From an uncultured Eubacteriales bacterium (lineage in GTDB: Bacteria > Bacillota > Clostridia > Christensenellales > Aristaeellaceae): a stretch of 59,951 nucleotides of DNA. A program made the translations under genes and the position numbers. The notes beneath the pieces were generated by a model. It saw only the letters and a list, made by a program, of their open reading frames with translations, was not told the origin of the DNA and did no database searches. The DNA is taken from contig CACWXY010000017.1 of the NCBI GenBank assembly GCA_902764915.1, forward strand, positions 1 to 59,951, in the 5' to 3' direction. This document shows positions 9,196 to 16,979 of this stretch, piece by piece (position 1 is the stretch's first letter; every line of letters begins with the position of its first letter).

Positions 9196-10007
9196 AGAGG
9201 AAAATAACATTCGGTGTCGTTCTGGGCATCATCCTTGTGACAGTCTTTGCCGTCATCTGCCTGCTTCCTCTGGTGTACATGATCGCGGTATCGTTCACTG
9301 ACTCGGAATCTCTGTACATCCGTTTCAAGGATCTGCGGCTGAACTTCAGCAATTATACCTATGCAATCGTAAAGCGTGACTTCGGAACGGCGCTGAAGAA
9401 CAGCATTATTACCGTCATCGGGTCCTGTCTGCTGGTGGATGTGGTTTCTGCCATGGCGGCCTACGGGTTTGAGAAAAAGCCGGTACCGCATAAGGAAGGC
9501 CTCTTTCAGGGATATCTGGCAACGATGATGATCCCGGGACAGGTGACGCTGATTCCCATGTTTGTCATGATCAACCGGGCAGGGCTTACCAATACCTATG
9601 CGGCTCTGATACTGCCCATGGTGGGTGCCTTTGGCATTCTGCTCATGCGCCAGTTCATGGTCGCGGTCCCGGATGAGCTTCTGGAGGCTGCAGAAATCGA
9701 CGGTTGCGGAGAGATGCGGCGCTTTCTCACCATTGTCATTCCTCTGGTGCAGCCGGCCATGATTACCCTGACCATATTTACATTCAATGCCACATGGAAC
9801 AACTTCCTCTGGCCGCTGATTATCAATACGGATCCCCGGATGCGCGTGCTTCCGGTAACCATGTCCACGCTGGCCAGCAATTCAACAACCAATTACGGCA
9901 TGGTAATGGCAGGGGCAACCCTGACATTCGTATTTCCGTTTATCCTGTATATTTTTCTTCAGAAACAGTTTGTCGAAGGCATTGCTCTGGGAGGTGTGAA
10001 AGGATGA
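9192..10007 (+). CDS. Sugar ABC transporter permease (MalG/UgpE type)
   Basis: Partner permease of 271 residues, about six membrane segments, with the EAA loop EAAEIDGCGEMRRFLTIVIP near residue 165-185. It overlaps the first permease by four bases and anmK by four bases, so the three genes are translationally coupled. Together with 8293-9195 it should form the heterodimeric channel. Confidence 0.93.
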   Translation: MKRKITFGVVLGIILVTVFAVICLLPLVYMIAVSFTDSESLYIRFKDLRLNFSNYTYAIVKRDFGTALKNSIITVIGSCLLVDVVSAMAAYGFEKKPVPHKEGLFQGYLATMMIPGQVTLIPMFVMINRAGLTNTYAALILPMVGAFGILLMRQFMVAVPDELLEAAEIDGCGEMRRFLTIVIPLVQPAMITLTIFTFNATWNNFLWPLIINTDPRMRVLPVTMSTLASNSTTNYGMVMAGATLTFVFPFILYIFLQKQFVEGIALGGVKG

Positions 10008-11194
10008 GAACCCGGTGCGCTCTGGAGGAGATCACACGGAAACCGTCCCTGCTGGTTATCGGGCTGATGAGCGGCACCAGTGCGGACGGCATGGATGCGG
10101 CACTGGTGCGCATTGAGGGATGCGGGACAGATACCCGGGTTGTACAGCTGGGCTTTGTATCGCTCCCTTATACGCCGGAGGAGCGGGATACCATACTGCG
10201 ACTGGCCGGCGGTGAGAGCGGCGGCAGCCGGGAGCTGGCTCTTTTCTCCTTCTGGCTGGGTGAACGCTCCGCCAAAGCCTGCCTGGCGGTATGCGAAAAG
10301 GCGGGGATTGCGCCGGAACAGGTGGACCTGGTGGGAAGCCATGGACAGACCGTGTTTCATATTCCGCAGGAAACGGAATATCTGGGGGAAACAATCCGGG
10401 CAACGCTGCAGGTCGGGGAAGGCTCTGTCATCGCGGAAAAACTGGGCTGCGCGGTGGTGAGCGATTTTCGGGTGCGCGACATGGCAGCCGGCGGGCAGGG
10501 CGCTCCGCTGGTACCGTATGCGGAGTATCTTCTCTACCGCAGGGAGCGGGAAAGCGTCGGTCTTCAGAACATCGGGGGTATCGGAAACATTACTGTGCTT
10601 CCCAGGGGCTGTCTGCTGGAGGATGTGTTTGCCTTTGACACGGGTCCCGGCAACATGGTCATGGATCAGATTGTAGAGCGAATGACCGGCGGAAAGCAGC
10701 ATTATGATGCGGGCGGATGCATGGCGGCGTCCGGCCATGTGCGGGAGGATCTGCTGCGCTATCTGTGCAATGATCCCTATCTCTACCAGGCGCCGCCCAA
10801 GACAACCGGGCGTGAAATGTACGGGAAAGAATATGTGGACGCACTGTTCTGCGAGGCACAGCGCTTATACGTGGCATCGGTTGATCTTCTGGCTACCGCC
10901 ACCCGTTTTACAGCGGAATGCATCGGATACTCCGTAGAGCATTACTGCCCTGTACAGCCGGACTGTCTGATTGTAGGCGGCGGAGGCAGTCTGAACCCGA
11001 CCCTTATGCGGGACATACGTTCGCGGCTGCGCATTCCGGTCTATGTCAATGAAGACCTGGGCTTTGACAGTGAAGCGAAAGAAGCGATTGCCTTTGCCAT
11101 CCTGGCCAATGAGTGCATACGCGGGCAGGCCAATAATGTGCCTGGTGTAACCGGGGCACGGCATCCGGTGGTGATGGGCAAGATTTCCCTGTAA
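10004..11194 (+). CDS. anmK: Anhydro-N-acetylmuramic acid kinase
   Basis: A 396-residue AnmK-family kinase, which opens the 1,6-anhydro ring of anhydro-MurNAc while phosphorylating it to MurNAc 6-phosphate. Family signatures are GLMSGTSADGMDAALV near residue 20, GQTVFHIP, QNIGGIGNITVLP and AFDTGPGNMVMDQ. The length is slightly above the 369 residues of E. coli AnmK because of a short N-terminal lead. The start at 10004 overlaps the permease stop (ATGA). Being last in a sugar-import operon, it suggests that the imported sugar is derived from peptidoglycan. No murQ etherase is seen in the window. Confidence 0.95.
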   Translation: MRTRCALEEITRKPSLLVIGLMSGTSADGMDAALVRIEGCGTDTRVVQLGFVSLPYTPEERDTILRLAGGESGGSRELALFSFWLGERSAKACLAVCEKAGIAPEQVDLVGSHGQTVFHIPQETEYLGETIRATLQVGEGSVIAEKLGCAVVSDFRVRDMAAGGQGAPLVPYAEYLLYRRERESVGLQNIGGIGNITVLPRGCLLEDVFAFDTGPGNMVMDQIVERMTGGKQHYDAGGCMAASGHVREDLLRYLCNDPYLYQAPPKTTGREMYGKEYVDALFCEAQRLYVASVDLLATATRFTAECIGYSVEHYCPVQPDCLIVGGGGSLNPTLMRDIRSRLRIPVYVNEDLGFDSEAKEAIAFAILANECIRGQANNVPGVTGARHPVVMGKISL

Positions 11195-11243
11195 AAAAAG
11201 AAGGCGGTTTCATGAAATCCCTGAAAAGGACACCGGTCATGCC

Positions 11244-11272
11244 TTGACGCGGGCCGGGCGTCGCCCTATAAT
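11244..11272 (+). promoter_or_regulatory. Promoter of the MFS gene
   Basis: TTGACG (11244-11249), exactly 17 bp, perfect TATAAT (11267-11272). The downstream start codon is about 40 bases away. Confidence 0.8.
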
Positions 11273-11311
11273 GCGCCGAACCTAAGATTTTGCAGGGAGC
11301 GATGGAAGCGT

Positions 11312-12682
11312 ATGTGGGGCAGTCGTGCTTCTTCTCTGTCCATGATGTATCGGGAAGCCGGGCTATCCAGGTCGGTATCCCGGAGCCTGAACCTGATTCT
11401 TCTGGGGAATCTTTGCGGGAACCTCTTCGGAACGATCTGCGGGGGCGGAACGACGGCCATGAACGGGCTTGCCAGTTCCATGCATGCCAATGATCTGGTC
11501 TATGGCCTGATCAACGGTATCCCCCAGGCGGCTGCGCTTCTGCAGATCCCTTTTTCCATACTGGTGGGGCGTACACACAAGCGCAAGAAATATCTTCTTA
11601 CGTTTGGCCTGATCTCCCGTGTCCTGTGGATACTCATGGGACTGATTACGCTTCTTGTGCCTGAAACGCCGCAGTATCTTCGCCTGTCAACTCTGCTTGT
11701 GCTTCTGACCGTTTCCTCCTGCTTTTCCAGTGCCATCAATGTATGCTGGTTTCCCTGGTTTTCGGACCTGGCGCCAGCCAGCATTCGCGGGAAATGGTTC
11801 TCCATACGCGATACGGTGATTGCGGGCGTCGGCCTGGGCTTTGGTATTCTGACAGGCTTTCTCATGGACCATCTGGCGGAAAACATCCGCTATGCGGTGA
11901 TGTTCTCCATCGGCGGAACGATTGGCGTCGTGGACATGGTGTGCTTCGGATTCTGCGAGGAAGTATACTCGACAGCAGCGCAGAAGATCGAAATCCGGCG
12001 TGTGGTGCGCAGCGTGTTTCAGAACCGTCCCTTCATGCGTTTCCTGGTGATGTGGACGGCCTGGTGCTTTACAGCCTACCTCTGCGAGCCGTTCTTTAAC
12101 CGCTATTCCATGAATGAGATGGGACTCGGATATACGCAGATGGTCATTTTCGGAACGGCGGCTGCCGCTGTGGGCACCATGCTCTTCATGCGCCACTGGG
12201 GCAGAGCCCTGGATCGGTATGGCTGCCGGAGCGTCATGCTGGTAGCTGCTTCCGGGGCCGCCGTGGCGAATGCGTTCTACCTTCTTTCCACGCCTGGAAA
12301 TGTGATTCCTGTTCTTCTGCGCAACTTTATCGGTGCGGCCTTCTGGTGCGGGAGCAATCTGGCAGCCAATTCCATGCAGCTGTCGCTGTCACCGGATGAC
12401 ATGCGGCCATCCTTTGTCGCGATTTTTTCCTGTGTGACCGCGCTGGTGGGAGCCGCACTGGGAACGCTCTGCGGCGGTGCTCTTTTGGAGACCTGGCAGA
12501 GCGCGGGATGGTTCGCAGGCGCCTTTGACCGGTATAAGGCACTGACTGCGCTGGCGACCATGCTGCGTGTGCTGTCCGTGATCTGCTTTGTTCCGCCGCT
12601 GGTAAACGACCGAGAGGGAAATGCGCGGGATCTCCTGCGTGCGCTGACCGGAAGAGCAAGGTCGCTCCGCAGGCAGGCGTAA
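11312..12682 (+). CDS. MFS transporter
   Basis: A 456-residue membrane protein with about 12 hydrophobic segments and the MFS loop between helices 2 and 3 (VGRTHKRKKYLL). It has no specific sequence that tells its substrate. A central cytoplasmic loop after the sixth helix is rich in charge (EEVYSTAAQKIEIRRVV). The ATG at 11312 has only a weak GGAAG ribosome site; the ATG at 11345 is an alternative that would still keep all helices. It is transcribed alone from its own strong promoter and ended by the hairpin at 12718-12752. A sugar or drug efflux role is possible. Confidence 0.85.
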   Translation: MWGSRASSLSMMYREAGLSRSVSRSLNLILLGNLCGNLFGTICGGGTTAMNGLASSMHANDLVYGLINGIPQAAALLQIPFSILVGRTHKRKKYLLTFGLISRVLWILMGLITLLVPETPQYLRLSTLLVLLTVSSCFSSAINVCWFPWFSDLAPASIRGKWFSIRDTVIAGVGLGFGILTGFLMDHLAENIRYAVMFSIGGTIGVVDMVCFGFCEEVYSTAAQKIEIRRVVRSVFQNRPFMRFLVMWTAWCFTAYLCEPFFNRYSMNEMGLGYTQMVIFGTAAAAVGTMLFMRHWGRALDRYGCRSVMLVAASGAAVANAFYLLSTPGNVIPVLLRNFIGAAFWCGSNLAANSMQLSLSPDDMRPSFVAIFSCVTALVGAALGTLCGGALLETWQSAGWFAGAFDRYKALTALATMLRVLSVICFVPPLVNDREGNARDLLRALTGRARSLRRQA

Positions 12683-12717
12683 AGGTGCGGGCCATATCCT
12701 GCATTCTGAAAAGCACG

Positions 12718-12752
12718 AAAAAGTGCCATCCCGGGCGGATGACACTTTTTTT
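12718..12752. terminator. Bidirectional terminator between convergent genes
   Basis: AAAAAGTGCCATC and GATGACACTTTTT form a 13-bp stem with one wobble pair and a 7-base loop, with T runs on both strands. It serves the MFS gene on the plus strand and the DUF2812 gene on the minus strand. Confidence 0.85.
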
Positions 12753-12788
12753 CATGCCGAAGTCTGCATGTATCAGCAGAATCACTGC

Positions 12789-13295
12789 TTACTCATGAAG
12801 CAGGCGCTCTTTTTCCAGCGCTTCCTTTTTTCCATGAATTCTGCCCAGCGCATACATCAGCAATGTGGCACACAGGAGATTTACAAAGCCCAGACGGGAC
12901 GTGCTGAATGAGTTGACGATTCCGATGACCAGGTTGGCACCGCCGATCCCCGTGAGCATCTTCCCGATCTTGTCCAGATGCCGGATGCGTGAATCAATGT
13001 CGGAAAACAGATCAAAGGGACCGCGATCCGTCTTTTTGCGGAAATAAACCCACATCATCATGCGTCCCACGTATTCTGCACCGGTTTCCTCCATAAAATG
13101 CCTATATTCCTCATCATAGGGATGCATCTCAAGTCGGACACTGTATTCGCCCGGTTCGCAGCGTACAAAATGATATGTGACATATTCCACGCTTTCCAGC
13201 ACCCAGCCGTTCAGGGCCATTTCGTTCAGCCAGTTCTCTTCCTTTTCAAAATCCCACACCCAGTACCATTTCCGAATGGTTTTTCGGTTTTCCAT
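12789..13295 (-). CDS. DUF2812 membrane protein
   Basis: A 168-residue protein whose first 100 residues match the DUF2812 pattern: WYWVWDFEKEENWLNEMALNG, EPGEYSVRLE and a following VGRMMMWVYFRKK. Two hydrophobic segments near residues 113-132 and 134-152 anchor it in the membrane. It starts two bases after the PadR stop, with the ribosome site inside padR. Proteins of this family are regularly paired with PadR regulators in Firmicutes and may act as membrane partners or anti-regulators; the function is not known. Confidence 0.85.
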   Translation of the reverse strand: MENRKTIRKWYWVWDFEKEENWLNEMALNGWVLESVEYVTYHFVRCEPGEYSVRLEMHPYDEEYRHFMEETGAEYVGRMMMWVYFRKKTDRGPFDLFSDIDSRIRHLDKIGKMLTGIGGANLVIGIVNSFSTSRLGFVNLLCATLLMYALGRIHGKKEALEKERLLHE

Positions 13296-13297
13296 GC

Positions 13298-13612
13298 TTA
13301 TACCTCCTGCAAAACGCGTTCCCCGTTGTCAGCCAGTTCGCGGAGCCTTGCGACTTCCGTGCGCAGAACTGCAAGCCCTTTCTCTGTCAGCCGGTATTCT
13401 TTCCGGCGGCTGTCACTGTCCGTTGGGAGCAGCAATATCCAGCCTTTTTCACAAAGCGCACTCAGTGCGCCGTACAAGGTTCCGGCTGCCAGGCGAACCC
13501 GGCCGCCGGACAGTTCTTCTGTCTTCTGCATGATGCCATAGCCGTGCAGCGGCTTGATCAGCGACAGAAGAATGTAATAGGTGGCTTCTGTCAACGCGAA
13601 TCCCTCTGCCAT
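13298..13612 (-). CDS. PadR-family transcriptional regulator
   Basis: A 104-residue winged-helix regulator. Key parts are ALTEATYYILLSLIKPLHGYG, MQKTEELSGGRVRLAAGTLYG and the recognition wing region DSDSRRKEYRLTEKG. GAGGTG precedes the ATG. It is cotranscribed with the DUF2812 gene from a consensus promoter that carries several near-repeats of CGATATATCG, so negative autoregulation is very likely. The signal sensed is unknown. Confidence 0.93.
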   Translation of the reverse strand: MAEGFALTEATYYILLSLIKPLHGYGIMQKTEELSGGRVRLAAGTLYGALSALCEKGWILLLPTDSDSRRKEYRLTEKGLAVLRTEVARLRELADNGERVLQEV

Positions 13613-13633
13613 GTTTTCACCTCTATTGTCGTC

Positions 13634-13694
13634 CGATATATCGACAACCGATATACCGTAAGCAGATTATATCGCCGGCCGTTATATCTGTCAA
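13634..13694 (-). promoter_or_regulatory. Consensus promoter with four phased operator-like repeats
   Basis: On the minus strand a perfect TTGACA (13689-13694), 17 bp and perfect TATAAT (13666-13671) form the padR promoter. Four near-copies of CGATATATCG lie at 13634-13643 (exact), 13649-13658, 13665-13674 and 13680-13689, spaced 15-16 bp. Two of them fall in or over the promoter core and two lie just downstream. This is what an autorepressing PadR operator array would look like; the binding is inference. Confidence 0.75.
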
Positions 13695-13776
13695 GCAGGT
13701 ATCGTCAATTTTCTGTCCAGTGAAAAAAGCGGGTGTGAATTGTGATAATACGGCCCGGAAATGACTGACGGGTAAC

Positions 13777-13804
13777 AAAAAAGGACGGCACTGCCGTCCT
13801 TTTT
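13777..13804 (-). terminator. Terminator of the AmiE-NagZ genes
   Basis: AAAAAGGACGGCA and TGCCGTCCTTTTT form a near-perfect stem directly after the serine hydrolase stop. T runs flank both sides, so it could work in both directions. Confidence 0.85.
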
Positions 13805-13811
13805 GCCGATT

Positions 13812-14846
13812 TTACGCAAGCGCACAGACCATCTCGTGGACGACGCGCCGGAAATCACCGGTGAGATGAGGATTGGAAACAGGATAGAAAAGCCGGTTGG
13901 TAAATATGACAGCACCAATGTTCTTCTCCCGGGAAAAGTAGACACTGGTCCCTGTAAAACCGGTATGCCCGCAGCCGTAAGGGTAGGAAATGCCTGTCTG
14001 AAAGCCCAGACCGCGGCCTGGCGCGTCCGGCTGTTCAGCCTGTGCAGTGAGCAGAAGTGCATCCTGCGTGCGCATATAATAGCGGCACAGCTTTTCATAG
14101 GCATGCGCTGTGGCAAAGATGCCTGCATGCCCCGCTACGTCCCCGAAATAGTAGTGACTGTTTCCGTCGTTGACAGATCCGACAACGGGCATGCCAAGGG
14201 GACGGAAACCGTCAAATGTCAGGCCTCTGTCCCGGACCATCTGCGCTTCAATGGGGTTTCCCATGCAGGAGGGAATGATGGGGCCTGTTCTGGGAAGATA
14301 GGTCATTTTCCCAAGCTGCAGCGGTTCCACCAGGTCTTCCCGCAGGCAGTCCTCCAGCGGTTTTTTTCGTACCTGTACGAGCAGGCGCCCCAGCAGCATG
14401 AAGTTCAGGTCAGAATAGACAACGCCTTCCGTAGTACCTTCGAAATCCAGGGCTTTGCGAAAAACAGCGAAGAAGTCCTCGCCTTTGTGCACATAGAAGG
14501 GATACCAGGCGGGAAGGGAGGATGTATGCGTGAGAAGGCGGTAGAGGCTGATGTCTCTGCATCGGGCAGCCAGCACCGGATCCTGTTGGATTTCCGGGAA
14601 CAGTTCCGGGAGCGTCATGGCAAGGGAAAGTGTGCCGCAGGAAATCAGGTGCAGGATTTGCGTGGCAGTGGCCAGCTTGGTCAGAGAAGCAACATCAAAG
14701 AGCGCGTCCTGCGTGGCTTCCCCACAGGTGGATACGGCCAGTGTTTCATAACTGTCAAATACACGCACACAGGCGGAGGGAAAGTACCCGGCTTCGCTGT
14801 AGCGGCGGGTGACATCGTCAAGGGCATGCTGCAGGCGCTGTGTCAT
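13812..14846 (-). CDS. Beta-lactamase-fold serine hydrolase, AmiE-like
   Basis: A 344-residue family S12 (class C beta-lactamase-like) hydrolase. The active-site SxxK is S54-LT-K57; a YSD motif stands in the usual YxN position, and GHTGFTG provides the third motif. No signal peptide is evident. Its start overlaps the nagZ stop (ATGA). In Bacillus subtilis the matching pair is nagZ and amiE, where AmiE removes the stem peptide from MurNAc before NagZ-type cleavage, so a muropeptide amidase role is likely. It is not a resistance beta-lactamase by context. An esterase or D-aminopeptidase role remains possible. Confidence 0.82.
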   Translation of the reverse strand: MTQRLQHALDDVTRRYSEAGYFPSACVRVFDSYETLAVSTCGEATQDALFDVASLTKLATATQILHLISCGTLSLAMTLPELFPEIQQDPVLAARCRDISLYRLLTHTSSLPAWYPFYVHKGEDFFAVFRKALDFEGTTEGVVYSDLNFMLLGRLLVQVRKKPLEDCLREDLVEPLQLGKMTYLPRTGPIIPSCMGNPIEAQMVRDRGLTFDGFRPLGMPVVGSVNDGNSHYYFGDVAGHAGIFATAHAYEKLCRYYMRTQDALLLTAQAEQPDAPGRGLGFQTGISYPYGCGHTGFTGTSVYFSREKNIGAVIFTNRLFYPVSNPHLTGDFRRVVHEMVCALA

Positions 14847-15985
14847 GGCTGCACCTCCCGCCGTGCTTCCTTAAAGGCGAGCACGCGCCGAACGCTCTCG
14901 TCAATACGGTCTTCGGAAAGAATCCCTTTTTCTACGGCATCCACCACGCCGTTAAAGGCGGTACGGTAATCATAGGGCATCAGCAGAATATCGCAGCCGG
15001 CCTGCAGGCAGAGAATACAGGCCTGCGCAGAATCATATGCGCGGGTAATGGCACCCATGCACAGGGCATCGGTGATGATCAGCCCATCATAGCCGAGCTC
15101 TCCGCGAAGCTTTTCCGTGAGCATGGTATAGGATACCGTGGAAGGTTCCTCCGAGCCTGTGACAGAAGGGGCCGCGATATGCGCGGTCATGATCATGTCT
15201 GCACCGTTTTCGATCCCCGCGAGAAAGGGCAGCATTTCACAGCTGCGCATTTCCTCCCATGTCTTTCCGGTCTCAGCATACCCTGTATGTGTGTCAGTCG
15301 ACGTATCACCATGCCCGGGAAAATGCTTGAGACAGCCGGCGACGCCGCGTGCATGAAGCCCTTTCAGGAACTGTACGACAAAGTCGGAAGCGATGGCGGG
15401 ATTATCCCCGAAGGCACGATCACCGATCACGGGATTGGCAGGGTTTGTATTCACGTCCGCGACCGGCGCAAAGTCCAGGTCAATGCCGAACGAGGCCAGG
15501 TACTTTCCGATAGACGCGCCTGCAATATAGGCGGACTTGGGGTTTCCGCCCCGAGCGAGAGTGCCCATGGGGGAGAATGTGGGCACATGAAAGCCCGGAT
15601 GATTGCCCAGACGGGCCACACGGCCGCCCTCCTCGTCGATGGCAATAAAGGAGGGAATGCGGCCGACGGCGTGCAGGTCCTGCGTGAACTGTGTCAGCTG
15701 GTCAGGGCTTTCCAGGTTCTTCTGGAACAGGGCGAATCCACCGCACGGGTAATCGCGGTAGGTATCCCGCATGCGCTGGGAAAGCGCGGTGACACCGGCT
15801 GCGGAGTGGTCGTTCAGATCAGCATTGGAAAAGGTCCCGTCAAGGGCGTCGGGACGGATGCAGAAGAGCTGTCCTACTTTTTCCCGAAGGGTCATGGTTT
15901 TCAGTTGCATGGCAATTGCATCCTCCTGTGCAAGGGCTGTGGAAGATAGGAACATCGACAGAAGAAGCCAAAAAAGAATACGCAA
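14843..15985 (-). CDS. nagZ: Secreted GH3 beta-N-acetylhexosaminidase (NagZ family)
   Basis: A 380-residue GH3 enzyme that removes terminal GlcNAc from muropeptides or other glycans. The NagZ loop KHFPGHGDTSTDTH spans residues 220-233, providing the His/Asp acid-base pair, and the nucleophile is probably D306 in IITDALCMGA. Residues 1-19 form a signal peptide (hydrophobic run ending TALA), so it works outside the membrane, unlike cytoplasmic E. coli NagZ. The start codon is TTG, eight or so bases after AGGAGG. It is coupled to the AmiE-like gene downstream, matching the B. subtilis pair. Start codon and cell location are the least certain points. Confidence 0.92.
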   Translation of the reverse strand: MRILFWLLLSMFLSSTALAQEDAIAMQLKTMTLREKVGQLFCIRPDALDGTFSNADLNDHSAAGVTALSQRMRDTYRDYPCGGFALFQKNLESPDQLTQFTQDLHAVGRIPSFIAIDEEGGRVARLGNHPGFHVPTFSPMGTLARGGNPKSAYIAGASIGKYLASFGIDLDFAPVADVNTNPANPVIGDRAFGDNPAIASDFVVQFLKGLHARGVAGCLKHFPGHGDTSTDTHTGYAETGKTWEEMRSCEMLPFLAGIENGADMIMTAHIAAPSVTGSEEPSTVSYTMLTEKLRGELGYDGLIITDALCMGAITRAYDSAQACILCLQAGCDILLMPYDYRTAFNGVVDAVEKGILSEDRIDESVRRVLAFKEARREVQP

Positions 15986-16013
15986 GGATTGGACCTCCTG
16001 CAGAACAGAGAAG

Positions 16014-16037
16014 AAAAAAGTGTGCCCGGAGGCACAC
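16014..16037 (-). terminator. Terminator of the SH3-domain gene
   Basis: On the minus strand GTGTGCC and GGCACAC pair around TCCG and are followed by six T. It lies eight bases after the stop of the SH3 gene. Confidence 0.85.
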
Positions 16038-16045
16038 GGAAAACC

Positions 16046-16768
16046 TTATTTGGATTGCAGGTAGCGGGTCATGATGTACCCGGAACGGCTGCCATAGCGC
16101 ACATGGGTCCATACGCTTCCCCAGGAGAGAATGGAGACGGTACTGCCAACCTTGATGGATTCCACAACCTTGGATTTGGTGGAAGCACTCTGTCGCAGAT
16201 GAACGGCGGAGCCTGCGGCGGCAGTGACGGTGGCGCTTTTGCCGGTAGGAAGAGACGCAGGGCGCTGTGAAGTGAGGAAGGCAGAGCGCACATAACCGGT
16301 TTTGGAACCATACTGGACATGAGACCAGGTTGCGCCTTCACTGAGGACCGTGACCTTTGTGCCTACCAGCAGCCGGTCCACCAGCGCAGAGGACGTGGAA
16401 GCCTTTTTCCGAAGATTGACACTTCCCCCGTTGTCGGAGTAGATATACTTGGTCGTTTTTGTCGAGGAAGTGCGCGTGGAACCGGTGGAAGAAGCCTTGA
16501 CGGAGGAAAGGTAGGCCTTGTACATATAGCCTTCCTTGCCATCCTTTGTGCGCACCTGTGCCCAGTTCTTATATTTGGATGTATTTAGTACCGTGACTTC
16601 AGTTCCGTATCTGTACAGGCCGATCGGTGCGGCCCCAGAGGACGGGTCTTCCCGCAGGTACAGAGCACTGGCCAGAACTGTGGCCGTATCCGCCAAAGCA
16701 GAGAGCGGCAGCATCAGTACGAAAAGTGCCAATGCGAGATAACGCAACAGACGCATGGAGCGTTTCAT
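16046..16768 (-). CDS. Secreted protein with three bacterial SH3 domains
   Basis: A 240-residue exported protein: signal peptide 1-26 (ending LSALA), then three SH3b units at about 27-90, 105-165 and 178-240. The first carries ALYLREDPSS, the second SVNLRKKASTSS and the third AVHLRQSASTKS, each followed by a variant of W-HVRYGSRSGYI. Such domains bind peptidoglycan peptides or cross-bridges. No catalytic domain is present, so it is likely a wall-binding accessory. The ATG at 16768 is chosen because it begins the signal peptide; the open frame upstream is promoter DNA. Confidence 0.9.
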   Translation of the reverse strand: MKRSMRLLRYLALALFVLMLPLSALADTATVLASALYLREDPSSGAAPIGLYRYGTEVTVLNTSKYKNWAQVRTKDGKEGYMYKAYLSSVKASSTGSTRTSSTKTTKYIYSDNGGSVNLRKKASTSSALVDRLLVGTKVTVLSEGATWSHVQYGSKTGYVRSAFLTSQRPASLPTGKSATVTAAAGSAVHLRQSASTKSKVVESIKVGSTVSILSWGSVWTHVRYGSRSGYIMTRYLQSK

Positions 16769-16811
16769 ATTCTTACCCCCCGTGAGCCAAAGAATCCATG
16801 CAATTGGTTTG

Positions 16812-16839
16812 ATTATACAATCGGAAGAAAAAAACGTAA
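16812..16839 (-). promoter_or_regulatory. Promoter of the SH3-domain gene
   Basis: On the minus strand TTTACG (16834-16839), 16 bp, TATAAT (16812-16817). It is divergent from the GH38 operon promoter. Confidence 0.6.
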
Positions 16840-16910
16840 AGCTTTTCTTGGAAAAAATCAGGAAGAAAACACATGAAACAGGCGGATTGTGGCGGAAAGA
16901 CAGCGGCATC

Positions 16911-16939
16911 TTGACGCAGGAGAGTGCGGTGGATACAAT
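16911..16939 (+). promoter_or_regulatory. Promoter of the GH38-to-hydrolase glycan operon
   Basis: TTGACG (16911-16916), 17 bp, TACAAT (16934-16939), about 40 bases before the GH38 start. No other clear promoter or terminator was found until 28204, so it may drive eight genes. Confidence 0.75.
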
Positions 16940-16979
16940 CGCGCTTGAGAGAATACGGTAATAAAAGGAGCGTATACAT

